Virus record (IMG/VR): IMGVR_UViG_3300042302_000177
Coordinates: 1-64,000 of that record
DNA: 64,000 bases
From: a virus
Direction: 5' to 3' (one strand)
Positions 53,937-62,807 of this stretch are shown one piece after another. The notes under the pieces are model-generated. The model was not told the DNA's origin, ran no database searches, and saw only the letters and a list, made by a program, of their open reading frames with translations. The translations under genes were made by a program, and so were the position numbers. Every line of letters starts with the position of its first letter. Position 1 is the stretch's first letter.

Positions 53937-56222
53937 GCCGCCAGAACCAGTCTTTATAGGGTTCCCAGAACCATCAGTTACAATGCCGCCTGTGCCAGAT
54001 TGTACAGTTGCTCCTTGCAATTGCCCTAAGAAACACTCGTAATAGCCCTTCTTTTTAGCTTTAATATCGGCTGTGTTAAATCCAACAGACTTACAGGCAG
54101 CTTCAAAATAGTTAGGATCTGTTTGTGCAACTTTGCATCTGTCAAGCATATACTTGACACTGACTTCGGCTGCTATAGCAGGATTAGAAAGCAAGGACGG
54201 ATTGCCTAAAAGATCCTGTCCTACCATAGTTCCGTATTTAGAATAGTTTGCTCGACCAGTTAATTGAATGTAGCCGCGTCCAATATATTTTCCGCCGTCG
54301 CCGGCTTGTGTATTGCCTAGACCTTTACCTTTGGCAGTTGTATAACCGTATAGAAACTCAGGTAAACTATTATTAGGATTGCCTGCATATTGTTGAGCAA
54401 GAGCTTTATCGCCTTTAAACACACTAGGGAATACTTGTAACAATCTATCTGCTGAATAATTAAACCCTTCATTAACTAACTTCCATCGACATTCACCGCC
54501 TGCGATACCTAACAAAGATGCTACTGCATACGGACTTGTTAAACCATATTTTGCACAGGCTGCTTTAAGAGCTGCAATACCCGGAGCCGAAGAACTAGCA
54601 TTGATATCTTTAGCATACTCTGGACTACATGTTCCTGCTACTACTTCTTCTTGGTTTGCAGGCTCTTGACTTCCTGTGGCAGGATTTGGTGCTACACCGC
54701 CTGCACTCCTGTCTGCAAGAGTTGCATCAGTTGCCGCAGGTGTAAATTTAGAAGGGTTAATATTTTCGTGCTGATCCCACGGCTCATGTGTAGGAACTCG
54801 TTGCATAATACTCTTAATGCTATTCCCCTTATAGAATACACTATTTGCCCAACCAGCGGCGGCACTTCTATTAGGTAATGTAAACAATGGTAGGTCTGGT
54901 GGTGTTTCTGCAGTATCTGCAGGTGTAGGTGCGGCGGCGGATGGACCGTTTAAGTGAATTGCCGAACCGGATGCTATAATATTTCCATTAGCTCCCAGGT
55001 TTAATTGCCCCGCTGTGCCTATGCTAATAGTGCCCTCTGCCCCAAAATTTATTGTTGCACCTGCACTGGATTTAATATCGTTTGCTACATTAAGATTGTA
55101 AGAATTTGCAATGCTTACTTTTGTAAGACCGCCAATAGTTTCATCGTGGGTACCTCTAACAGATATCTTTTGATCTTGATCAACTGTTAGATAATTGTAT
55201 CCTGTGATATTAGTTTCCATGTTCTTGCCGGCACGCACATGAATATTACGACCTGCTTCTATGTTAATATCACGGTCGGCTCGGAAGTTAAAATCTTGTT
55301 CACTGTGAATGCTAACGCTGTCTGCTGCATATATATCAATCTTACCATTGCTAGTCATTTCAATCCATGCTGTACCTTTACTATTAGCAATGTAGATTAG
55401 GTCTTGACTGTTGTGCATCAAGATTTGATGTCCAGTTCTTGTACGCAATCTAACTAATTCATTTTGTCCATTAACATCCCCGTCATCCATAACAAAGGTA
55501 GTTCCTCCGAGTCTGCTTACAGGTGCTTGAGCATTACCTTCATAACCAATTCTACCTCGACGGGCTCCGGGACTATCATCTAATGGACCAGGTGTGCTAA
55601 TGCCAAATACTCCGCTAGGTACTTCTCGGCGAGCACTACTCGACGTAACACCGCGAATTGTATCTAGCAATAATCCTTGTTGTAATAACCTATCGGCAAA
55701 AGGATGCACAGGTTTTGCAAAACGATCAGGATTAGGGTTTTCTAATTTTTTAGAACTCTTGTGAAACTCTGCAACTGGCAGATAATCAGTTCCGTACTTT
55801 CTTCTTTGTTCATCTGTTAGTGCAGTTTGCTTTGTGGCTGCAATTCCCGGAGTCATGTGATTCTGGAATATGTCTTGTACGCATCCAAAAAAGTAACCTT
55901 GATTAGGGTCTCCGTCTATGAACAGGACCATAACTGTTGTTCCAACATCCGGCGGAACCATCCACATTCCGTAACTTTTTTGTACATCATTAAAGTCACT
56001 GCTGTTAGTACCTTCGTATCTAATAGATGTTGTTCCTGCAAAGGGACTTAGATATCTAACTACATAAGTTTCGCCCTTTTCTTTAGTGGAACTGGGCATG
56101 CCTTTTAAAAGTGCAACTTCAAGACAGCCCATGTATGTAGGGTCAAGGTGGTTTGTTACTTCTGCTAGGAAAGGACCTGGGGAAGGCAACGGTGACCGCG
56201 ATCTGGTTTCAAAAGACGCCAT
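53934..56222 (-). CDS. 5: Baseplate hub/spike protein gp5 with C-terminal GH19 lysozyme domain
   Basis: A 762-residue protein. Residues 1-140 form the gp5/VgrG OB-fold (PGPFLAEVTNHLDPTYMGCL, MWMVPPDVGTTVMVLFIDGD). About 215-430 is the spike beta-helix with repeats such as INIEAGRNIHVRAGKNME. A proline/alanine linker follows. The C-terminal domain from about 530 is GH19-like: IAGGECRWKLVNEGFNYSAD (catalytic Glu region) and GRGYIQLTGRANYSKYG. T4 gp5 instead carries a T4-lysozyme domain between OB-fold and spike. The enzyme probably opens peptidoglycan during injection. The gene order hub-gp5-gp25-gp6 is typical. Confidence 0.92.
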   Translation of the reverse strand: MASFETRSRSPLPSPGPFLAEVTNHLDPTYMGCLEVALLKGMPSSTKEKGETYVVRYLSPFAGTTSIRYEGTNSSDFNDVQKSYGMWMVPPDVGTTVMVLFIDGDPNQGYFFGCVQDIFQNHMTPGIAATKQTALTDEQRRKYGTDYLPVAEFHKSSKKLENPNPDRFAKPVHPFADRLLQQGLLLDTIRGVTSSSARREVPSGVFGISTPGPLDDSPGARRGRIGYEGNAQAPVSRLGGTTFVMDDGDVNGQNELVRLRTRTGHQILMHNSQDLIYIANSKGTAWIEMTSNGKIDIYAADSVSIHSEQDFNFRADRDINIEAGRNIHVRAGKNMETNITGYNYLTVDQDQKISVRGTHDETIGGLTKVSIANSYNLNVANDIKSSAGATINFGAEGTISIGTAGQLNLGANGNIIASGSAIHLNGPSAAAPTPADTAETPPDLPLFTLPNRSAAAGWANSVFYKGNSIKSIMQRVPTHEPWDQHENINPSKFTPAATDATLADRSAGGVAPNPATGSQEPANQEEVVAGTCSPEYAKDINASSSAPGIAALKAACAKYGLTSPYAVASLLGIAGGECRWKLVNEGFNYSADRLLQVFPSVFKGDKALAQQYAGNPNNSLPEFLYGYTTAKGKGLGNTQAGDGGKYIGRGYIQLTGRANYSKYGTMVGQDLLGNPSLLSNPAIAAEVSVKYMLDRCKVAQTDPNYFEAACKSVGFNTADIKAKKKGYYECFLGQLQGATVQSGTGGIVTDGSGNPIKTGSGG

Positions 56223-56226
56223 ATTC

Positions 56227-59200
56227 TTATCCCAATGTATTCTTATTAATTATTTTGTCTAACGGACTATTACCAGCTGAAATACTGCCAAACTTACCTG
56301 TAACAGAATCAACTAGTCCTTGGCCTCGAATTAAAGATTGCCCGGTAACATTTGCAATCTGAGACCTTGCAGTTAAAATTTTATCAGCCGATACGTTTGT
56401 ATCAATGCTATTTAATCTTCCTGTGAACCCTGACAAAGGATTAGACTGTGCAGCAAATTCTTTAACAGCAGATAAATTTGGACTAGGTGCGATCGAATAC
56501 GGTGACGTTGCTGGTAAATTAGAAATTTTTGCAGATGGAATGTAATCTAGCACAACTCCAGAATCAACTGCTTGACTTAGGTTAACATCAGCTGGCGCTT
56601 TACTGATCATATTTTTAACTTGATCAAGAGATTTACTGGATAAGTTTGGACTTAGTCCAGACAAAGCAGATGCACTCAATCCCAGTGTTGCGCCTAACGC
56701 CGCAGGATCCGCAGGTGTCCCAGATAATGATTTTACTTTGTCGCCTATACCAGACGCATATTCTCCCGCTTTCTTTCCTAATCCAACCACAGTGTCTACT
56801 GCATTTGTTCCTAGAGATTTTAATGTACCTAAAGAATCTGAAATACTGCCAACTGGAAGTGCAGCTGAATTAATGGTATTCCCATATTGTATATCTTGAG
56901 CAGTCGGATCAACGGGTAAAGAAGATACTTTAGGAATAGAAACTGTTGCTCCTTCTCCTATACCAGAACCTTGATTTGATTTTTTTAATAACGAAGCAAT
57001 TGCAGTTCCTGCGGCTGCTCCTGCTAGAACCCCTACAGCACGTTTAATAGGAACATTACCAGTTACCACATTTGCAGCAACCGCTAACATAGCAGCCGTT
57101 CCTAAATTATTTTGACCCAGTGCAGTTAATCCAGATGAATTTAATCTAACATTTGACAACATATCTGTAGGCAATGGACTTCCTATAATAGAATTTCCTC
57201 TGCTAACTAAGCCCATTGTTTGATTTAACAAGTTAGGTGAAGCTCCACTAAGTCCGCCTGGTGAATTTGTAAAGTTGCTTGGCTGGTTAGGTAATCCCGG
57301 AGAAGGAATTCCCCTGTCTAGTTGTTCATACAAATTCGTATCTAGTCGTTGAGAAGGCGACCTTGCAGTCGAAGTATCTTCTTTAACTCCGTCTTCTGGA
57401 TCAGGTGTTGATGTTAGATACACTGAAGGATCAGTTGCCTTCACGCTGTAATCTAAAACTTGCCCAGGAACTCTAATTACGTTTAATCTCTGTTTAAATG
57501 CACCTTCTTTAAAAGTATGAGTAGCTTGAGTTACCATGTATACTCCGCTGAACGGAATTCTATTTGCATCAAAAAACATCATACCGCCTTGTTCAAAAGG
57601 CATTATGTCAATAGGATTTCTAAAGTTGATAGTAATCATCAACTGTCCCTGATTAAACGCTGCTTCTCCACCCTTTAACGAACCGTTGCCTACAGGAGCA
57701 GGATTGTAACTACCCATGCCTCCTGTAACAAGATAGAACGGATCTCCTAGAATTTCTAATTCTCCGGTTAACATACTAGCCTGACTGTTTACCACGGCGT
57801 TGTGCATGTTTCTTGCTAATATACTATAAGGATCATCTAATGGCTGACTAGCATTGCCTCCGTAAGATTGTAACTGTGTAGTGACAACTTTTTTAGGATG
57901 CATCGGAACTTGAAGTTTTGAAGCATCTTCATTGCTAGGACTAGCCTGACTGGTTTTTACATTATTGTCATTGCCGGCTGCTGTTTTTGCTTCAACTGAA
58001 TCTTTATTTCCCATTGCTGCTGGAACAGCTTCAAAAAATAACGTATTAAAATTCAACTTAAATGATATAACATCTACATTTTGTCCTGTGTAGATATAGT
58101 TGTATTCTCGACGGCTTAATTTTTTTAATTCCTTTTCTTCAATAAAGTTATCAGATAAGTTTGGAATCTTTGTATAATGAACTTTATAAGGAGCAACAAT
58201 ATAATTAATTTTTTGAACAGGTTTCTTTGTTTCAGTGTTTATTACATCTGTATTTTCTACTTCGATACGTACTGTAAAATATTCAATCATTCCGTACGAA
58301 TCAATATGTTTTTTGATATCTTTTAAGATATTTCTAGTATATTCACTGTCTCGTATAACTGCGGTAATAACTTCGTGAATGTTCATTCCTTCTCCAAACT
58401 GAACAACGGTCTTAGAAGGATTGTATTTTATACTTTCAGGTTTTTTAGCCTGCTCTTGTGCTGTGGGCTGTTTGCTACCATTAGTTTTATACGCATTTGG
58501 TTTATCAGTAGAGCTAGGATCTGTTAGACCATATAACGCATTGTCTTTCATTAGTTCTACTAATTTTTCTTTAGAGATCTTATTGTCAGTGTCGTATGCC
58601 CAGCCTTTGACTTCGTCCCATACTGGAAATTTAATTGAATAAAAATCAACTTGTGTTGCATTTCCATCTTTGCGAGAATCTTTATGCTCTTTCAATGTCT
58701 GATCATTGATATTTTTCATAAAGTTTTCGAGAATTTCTTTTACAGTCTGGCCTTCCATCTTAATGGGTTTTTTAACTGTATTAGGCTGTCCGAATGCTCG
58801 TTCATTGTACGGAACTGCATCAACTCTATATCGTGTTCCTTTTTCAGAAACATCAACTTCAATGTTGGTAAGACCTATGGGAAAATATCTTTCAGCATTG
58901 GGAATTTTGATTGGATTTTTAAATTCATCGGTATCGTCATCTGGATAACCCCAAAATTCAATTTTTAAAACAAACGATGCTTGTAGATAGCTAGGATATC
59001 CTGCTGCCAACGCTGCAACATATAATGCTTCAATAAAACCATTCATGCTATATGGTTCAACAACATCAAATTTTACTTTAGTAGGTAGACTTAGATTAGA
59101 TTCTTTACTAAACGACATTACTGATTCTATTTCTACATTGTCCATAAAGAAATCAAATCGTCCTGGACTTTCAGAATTAAATTTATCTAAGAATTCAGCT

Positions 59201-59601
59201 GCATAATTTCTATTAACATATCCGCTGCCTCTTCCTCCGCCAGCAGTAGTACTAGGTGTTGTTATACCCGAAGTTAAAAAAGAAGAAGTTAATGCAATGC
59301 CGTCTGTTCCTTTACCGCCAGATTTTAAAATTACAAGATCTAATTCACTTTCTCTAAGTTTTTTAGGATCTTTAAGATATTCTTTGTTTAAACCTGCAAG
59401 AGTAAAGTTATAGGTTACAGACCTAAATCCATTCAATACATTTTTTTCGCCAGTTTGTTCTACAAGCTGAGAGGCTTCTTTTTGAAACTTAGACTCACCT
59501 GTGTCAGATTTGTTTTCTTTTTTGTTTGTTTTATTTTCTACCTCAGGAGAAGACCCGCTACCTGTTGCAACCATAATATCGTAACCAGAAAACTCTCCCA
59601 T
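56227..59601 (-). CDS. Putative baseplate hub protein (gp27-like position)
   Basis: An 1124-residue protein just upstream of gp5. An N-terminal beta region (FDFFMDNVEIESVMSFSKES, EPYSMNGFIEALYVAA) and SEKGTRYRVDAVPYNERAFG, with VKEILENFM, look like tail-protein barrel domains. LTGELEILGDPFYLVTGG and FSGVYMVTQATHTFKEGAFK fit the hub-type pattern in which the protein docks the spike. The C-terminal ~400 residues are serine/glycine/alanine-rich and probably extended, with a hydrophobic alanine-rich segment (near 860-890) that could be a membrane-active element. The gp27 call is positional and fold-pattern based. Confidence 0.62.
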   Translation of the reverse strand: MGEFSGYDIMVATGSGSSPEVENKTNKKENKSDTGESKFQKEASQLVEQTGEKNVLNGFRSVTYNFTLAGLNKEYLKDPKKLRESELDLVILKSGGKGTDGIALTSSFLTSGITTPSTTAGGGRGSGYVNRNYAAEFLDKFNSESPGRFDFFMDNVEIESVMSFSKESNLSLPTKVKFDVVEPYSMNGFIEALYVAALAAGYPSYLQASFVLKIEFWGYPDDDTDEFKNPIKIPNAERYFPIGLTNIEVDVSEKGTRYRVDAVPYNERAFGQPNTVKKPIKMEGQTVKEILENFMKNINDQTLKEHKDSRKDGNATQVDFYSIKFPVWDEVKGWAYDTDNKISKEKLVELMKDNALYGLTDPSSTDKPNAYKTNGSKQPTAQEQAKKPESIKYNPSKTVVQFGEGMNIHEVITAVIRDSEYTRNILKDIKKHIDSYGMIEYFTVRIEVENTDVINTETKKPVQKINYIVAPYKVHYTKIPNLSDNFIEEKELKKLSRREYNYIYTGQNVDVISFKLNFNTLFFEAVPAAMGNKDSVEAKTAAGNDNNVKTSQASPSNEDASKLQVPMHPKKVVTTQLQSYGGNASQPLDDPYSILARNMHNAVVNSQASMLTGELEILGDPFYLVTGGMGSYNPAPVGNGSLKGGEAAFNQGQLMITINFRNPIDIMPFEQGGMMFFDANRIPFSGVYMVTQATHTFKEGAFKQRLNVIRVPGQVLDYSVKATDPSVYLTSTPDPEDGVKEDTSTARSPSQRLDTNLYEQLDRGIPSPGLPNQPSNFTNSPGGLSGASPNLLNQTMGLVSRGNSIIGSPLPTDMLSNVRLNSSGLTALGQNNLGTAAMLAVAANVVTGNVPIKRAVGVLAGAAAGTAIASLLKKSNQGSGIGEGATVSIPKVSSLPVDPTAQDIQYGNTINSAALPVGSISDSLGTLKSLGTNAVDTVVGLGKKAGEYASGIGDKVKSLSGTPADPAALGATLGLSASALSGLSPNLSSKSLDQVKNMISKAPADVNLSQAVDSGVVLDYIPSAKISNLPATSPYSIAPSPNLSAVKEFAAQSNPLSGFTGRLNSIDTNVSADKILTARSQIANVTGQSLIRGQGLVDSVTGKFGSISAGNSPLDKIINKNTLG

Positions 59602-59602
59602 A

Positions 59603-59899
59603 TTATATTCCTAATACTTTTTTAATAGTAGTCATTTTAGGAAGATAGATTTTTGTTCCGGCTTTCATATCATATATTGGATCTTTTAATTTATTTTTGT
59701 TTCTAATTGAAAATACCCACCACAATCTAGCGTCCTGGTAAAGATCATATGCAAGTAGGTCAGGACGATTCTCATATGTATTTGTAATTTCAAAAAGAAT
59801 GTCGTCTTTTTCATTAGGAAGATCCCTGAGACTCATAACATCCAAGTAACCGTTTACAATCTCAGTTCTAAAATATGGACTTTCTTTACTATACGCCAT
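59603..59899 (-). CDS. 53: Baseplate wedge protein gp53-like
   Basis: A 98-residue protein with the gp53/LysM-like core: LFEITNTYENRPDLLAYDLY, DARLWWVFSIRNKN and MKAGTKIYLP. T4 gp53 has 196 residues, so this is the short form seen in other T4-like phages. It connects wedge and sheath/tube base. Overlaps the preceding gene's stop by one base and is followed by the hub gene after 1 base. Confidence 0.75.
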   Translation of the reverse strand: MAYSKESPYFRTEIVNGYLDVMSLRDLPNEKDDILFEITNTYENRPDLLAYDLYQDARLWWVFSIRNKNKLKDPIYDMKAGTKIYLPKMTTIKKVLGI

Positions 59900-60723
59900 T
59901 ATAGATATCCTCGTTTATTAAAGCCATTGTTATTACTTAGATAATCAGTGACATTAAATCGTTGCATTTCGTTTCTGCTGTACATAGGCAAGCATGTTAT
60001 GCTTATAGTTGACATAATAGGAACCGAAGTTGTTCCATATACACTATTTTCAGGCATAGTAAAATAGTCAACCGTATCAGGAAGCTCTACTCTAAAATTA
60101 GTAATTGCTACAGGAACATTATTAAACATCCATTCTCCATGAGCAAACAATCTACATACCGGTGGCGGAGCTCCGCTATCAAAGTCTCCGGACCTTGCTC
60201 CCCCAGATCTCATTTTAGTCAATGCCTTTAATAAATGAACTGTTGCAATATACATTGCCGCATCATCAGAATTTGAAACAGAAAACTTTCCTGCAATAGA
60301 GATACTTCCTATTGACGACTTTTGATAAAAATTTATAGGAAAATTAGCATGAAGTGGTGTTTGAGAAGTGTATTCTGCTTTGTACTCTACATTAATTGAA
60401 GGTGTGTAGGGGAAAATTATACCGTGTAAGTTTGAAACGCCCATCTCATTATTAAGACCTATAGTCTTATTAGTAAGATAGATCGGGGGAACTTTAATTC
60501 TAACTCTTAGATCTTTTCCTAATTTGTTACCATTAACATCTACTATATTAGTTATAACTTTAGGATCAGCAGGTTTGATAGCTCCCGGGGACACTCTGGA
60601 AACTATTCGTTTGCCGAAGCCAGCAGACAATGAACCAAACTGATCGGTGGCGGACAATGAACCAAACTGATCGGTGGCGGCTTGTTGGGTATTTCCTATA
60701 ATTGATGGAAGGTTAAATGACAT
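59899..60723 (-). CDS. 48: Baseplate tail-tube cap/initiator protein (gp48/gp54-like)
   Basis: A 274-residue protein with the beta-barrel pattern of tube-initiating proteins: LHGIIFPYTPSINVEYKAEY, LHANFPINFYQKSSIGSISI, AAMYIATVHLLKALTKMRSG and VPVAITNFRVELPDTVDYF. These proteins cap the hub and nucleate the tail tube. I cannot separate gp48 from gp54. Residues 18-35 hold an exact duplication of ATDQFGSLS. It is the first gene of the minus-strand late operon and has AGGA before its ATG. Confidence 0.72.
   Translation of the reverse strand: MSFNLPSIIGNTQQAATDQFGSLSATDQFGSLSAGFGKRIVSRVSPGAIKPADPKVITNIVDVNGNKLGKDLRVRIKVPPIYLTNKTIGLNNEMGVSNLHGIIFPYTPSINVEYKAEYTSQTPLHANFPINFYQKSSIGSISIAGKFSVSNSDDAAMYIATVHLLKALTKMRSGGARSGDFDSGAPPPVCRLFAHGEWMFNNVPVAITNFRVELPDTVDYFTMPENSVYGTTSVPIMSTISITCLPMYSRNEMQRFNVTDYLSNNNGFNKRGYL
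60626..60679. repeat. Perfect 27-bp tandem duplication
   Basis: Two exact adjacent copies of a 27-base unit (60626-60652 and 60653-60679; + strand begins GACAATGAACC, ends GGTGGCG), encoding ATDQFGSLS twice near the N-terminus of the gp48/54-like gene. In frame, so the protein stays intact. Perfect identity suggests a recent slippage event or a sequencing/assembly artefact. Confidence 0.92.
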
Positions 60724-60743
60724 TTGTATTTTTCCTATGTATG

Positions 60744-60752
60744 GTATTTACC
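60744..60752 (-). promoter_or_regulatory. Possible late promoter element at the head of the tail operon
   Basis: Minus-strand GGTAAATAC, 21 bases before the gp48-like start, in the 80-120-base divergent region. It resembles the TAAATA core of the other late elements. On the + strand the same region holds CAATAAATAAAAC facing gp55, so the gap may serve both directions. Confidence 0.4.
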
Positions 60753-60777
60753 AATAAATAAAACACTCTTATAATGG

Positions 60778-60807
60778 TTGACATTGCCGTTTCGTACCTG
60801 CTACAAT
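60778..60807 (+). promoter_or_regulatory. Sigma70-type promoter for the gp55 gene
   Basis: TTGACA (60778-60783), an 18-base spacer, then TACAAT (60802-60807). An ATG at 60806 overlaps the -10 box and so cannot be the translation start of this transcript, which supports the start at 60833. Confidence 0.7.
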
Positions 60808-60832
60808 GTCTTATCAAGGATTCATAAAAATA

Positions 60833-61747
60833 ATGACAACAACATTGACCCCTAACGGAAAAAAGGTAAAATACTTAAACAACAGAGACTTATTATCAGA
60901 AATACATAGAAGTAAGTGTTCGTTTTCAAGTTTTACCAAAAAAGAATACAGTCAACACGATATAATTCTATCAAATTTAGATAAAATTAACATACGGACT
61001 GTTGCAGATGCAAAGAGGAATAAGGCAAAGCGAATGGGACTAGAAGCATTTACGGCTGCTCGTCTATCAGGTGATAAAAAAATTAAACTAGCAGAGTGTA
61101 CTCCAGACTACACAACTATTGCTAAAACTGATTTAGTGTTTCGAATTATGACATTTGAACACATTCCCCTAGCACCGGGCCGCAAGAAGACTACTAAAAC
61201 AACTGCGGACAGTCATGATAAAGTAAATTTTCCGCCATTTCAGCATTGGAAATTTAATGATGGCGGCGAATTAGAATGTGTGGGCAAAAGTCATTGGAAA
61301 GGTCCATTAGACACTGGTAGGTTTAGCAAAGATCACGGACGCATAACTGAAAACTTAGGCAAGATGTTTATCAAACTGAGTGAACGTTATGCTCAAAGAT
61401 CTAATTGGCGTGGTTATACCTATGTTGAAGAAATGCGTGGACAAGCTATTTTACAATTAAGTCAAATTGGTCTACAGTTTGATGAAAGTAAATCAGAAAA
61501 CCCATTCGCTTATTATACAGCCGCAGTGACCAACAGCTTTACTCGAGTGCTTAATATTGAAAAGAAAAACCAAAATATCCGTGATGACATGTTAGAATCG
61601 CACGGATTGACTCCTAGTTTAACTAGACAAAATCAACAGGTGTACGCAGAAGAAACTGCTCGTCAGGCTGAATTGTATAAAAACTTTCGTATGCCAAAGA
61701 GTGAGGAAGATCCTATTGAAGGTGAATCTGAAGAAACTGATGTTTGA
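60833..61747 (+). CDS. 55: Late transcription sigma factor gp55
   Basis: A 304-residue protein from the ATG at 60833 (AAGGA at 60816-60820). The C-terminal half matches the sigma-region-2-like core of T4 gp55: IKLSERYAQRSNWRGYTYVE, EMRGQAILQLSQIGLQFDES and NPFAYYTAAVTNSFTRVLN. It directs host RNA polymerase to late promoters with the gp45 clamp. The N-terminal half is longer than in T4 (185 residues total) and lysine-rich (RNKAKRMGLEAFTAARLSGD), with a repeated [KR]-basic pattern that may bind DNA. It faces the late tail operon across a short divergent gap. Confidence 0.88.
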   Translation: MTTTLTPNGKKVKYLNNRDLLSEIHRSKCSFSSFTKKEYSQHDIILSNLDKINIRTVADAKRNKAKRMGLEAFTAARLSGDKKIKLAECTPDYTTIAKTDLVFRIMTFEHIPLAPGRKKTTKTTADSHDKVNFPPFQHWKFNDGGELECVGKSHWKGPLDTGRFSKDHGRITENLGKMFIKLSERYAQRSNWRGYTYVEEMRGQAILQLSQIGLQFDESKSENPFAYYTAAVTNSFTRVLNIEKKNQNIRDDMLESHGLTPSLTRQNQQVYAEETARQAELYKNFRMPKSEEDPIEGESEETDV

Positions 61748-61772
61748 CTTTGCTTGAACAAATCTATACACT
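61744..61772 (+). promoter_or_regulatory. Sigma70-like promoter for genes 47/46
   Basis: TTGACT (61744-61749), overlapping the end of the gp55 gene, a 17-base spacer and TACACT (61767-61772); AGGAG follows at 61780-61784 before the gp47 start at 61794. Confidence 0.6.
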
Positions 61773-61793
61773 GTTAGATAGGAGAACAACAAT

Positions 61794-62807
61794 ATGAACC
61801 TTTTTAAAAAAGTAGCCTGTTTTACTGACATACATTTTGGACTCAAGTCTAACAGTAGTACTCATTTACGAGATTGTGAAGAATTTGTAGATTGGTATAT
61901 CGAAAACGCTAAAAAAGAAGGGTGCGATACTGGAATCTTTTTAGGAGACTGGTCACATAATCGAAATAGTCTCAACTTGATCACGCTGGATACCAGTATC
62001 CGATGCTTGGAAAAACTAGGAGCTGCTTTTGAGCAGTTCTTCTGGTTTCCGGGCAATCACGATTTGTTTTACAAAGATAAAAGAGATATCCATAGTAGTG
62101 CATTTGGAAAACACATTCCCGGAATGACCGTAATCGACGGCGTAACAACTATCGGCGATGTTACACTTGTGCCGTGGTTGGTAGGTGAAGAGTGGAAAAC
62201 TATCAGTCAAGTTAAGAGCAAATACATGTTCGGACACTTTGAATTGCCCTTATTCTATATGAATGCTATGGTACAGATGCCTGATCATGGTGAATTGCAA
62301 GCTAGTCACTTCAAACATCAAGACTATGTGTTCAGCGGACACTTCCATAAGCGTCAACAGCGTGATAAAATTGTCTACATTGGTAATGCTTTTCCACATA
62401 ACTTTGCAGATACAGGCGATGATGCCCGAGGTATGATGGTTATGGATTGGGGTGGGGAACCTAAATTCATCGACTGGCCTAACTGTCCTAAGTATCGTCA
62501 TGTTAAACTAAGCGACTTAATTGACAAGAAGGACGATATCATGAAGGGCAAGATGCACCTTAAAGTCAGTCTTGACATCGATATCAGTTACGAAGAAGCA
62601 AACTTTATCAAAGAAACCTTTACTCAAGAGTATGACATCAGAGAAATCAGTCTTATTCAAGATAAAATTAACTTAGAAGGCAACATTGATGACAATCCGG
62701 ACACTAAATTTGAAAGTGTGGACCAGATTGTATCAGAACAACTAGTTAATATTGAATCTGACCAATTCGATAAGGCAGTTTTACTAGACATTTATAATAA
62801 TCTATGA
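61794..62807 (+). CDS. 47: Recombination endonuclease subunit gp47 (Mre11/SbcD-like)
   Basis: A 337-residue metallophosphoesterase (T4 gp47: 339) with the Mre11 motifs in order: TDIHFG (Asp12, His14), FLGDWSHN, FPGNHDLFY, MFGHFELP and FSGHFHKRQ. It processes DNA ends with gp46 for recombination-dependent replication, repair and host DNA breakdown. The gp46 start overlaps its stop (ATGA). Confidence 0.96.
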   Translation: MNLFKKVACFTDIHFGLKSNSSTHLRDCEEFVDWYIENAKKEGCDTGIFLGDWSHNRNSLNLITLDTSIRCLEKLGAAFEQFFWFPGNHDLFYKDKRDIHSSAFGKHIPGMTVIDGVTTIGDVTLVPWLVGEEWKTISQVKSKYMFGHFELPLFYMNAMVQMPDHGELQASHFKHQDYVFSGHFHKRQQRDKIVYIGNAFPHNFADTGDDARGMMVMDWGGEPKFIDWPNCPKYRHVKLSDLIDKKDDIMKGKMHLKVSLDIDISYEEANFIKETFTQEYDIREISLIQDKINLEGNIDDNPDTKFESVDQIVSEQLVNIESDQFDKAVLLDIYNNL

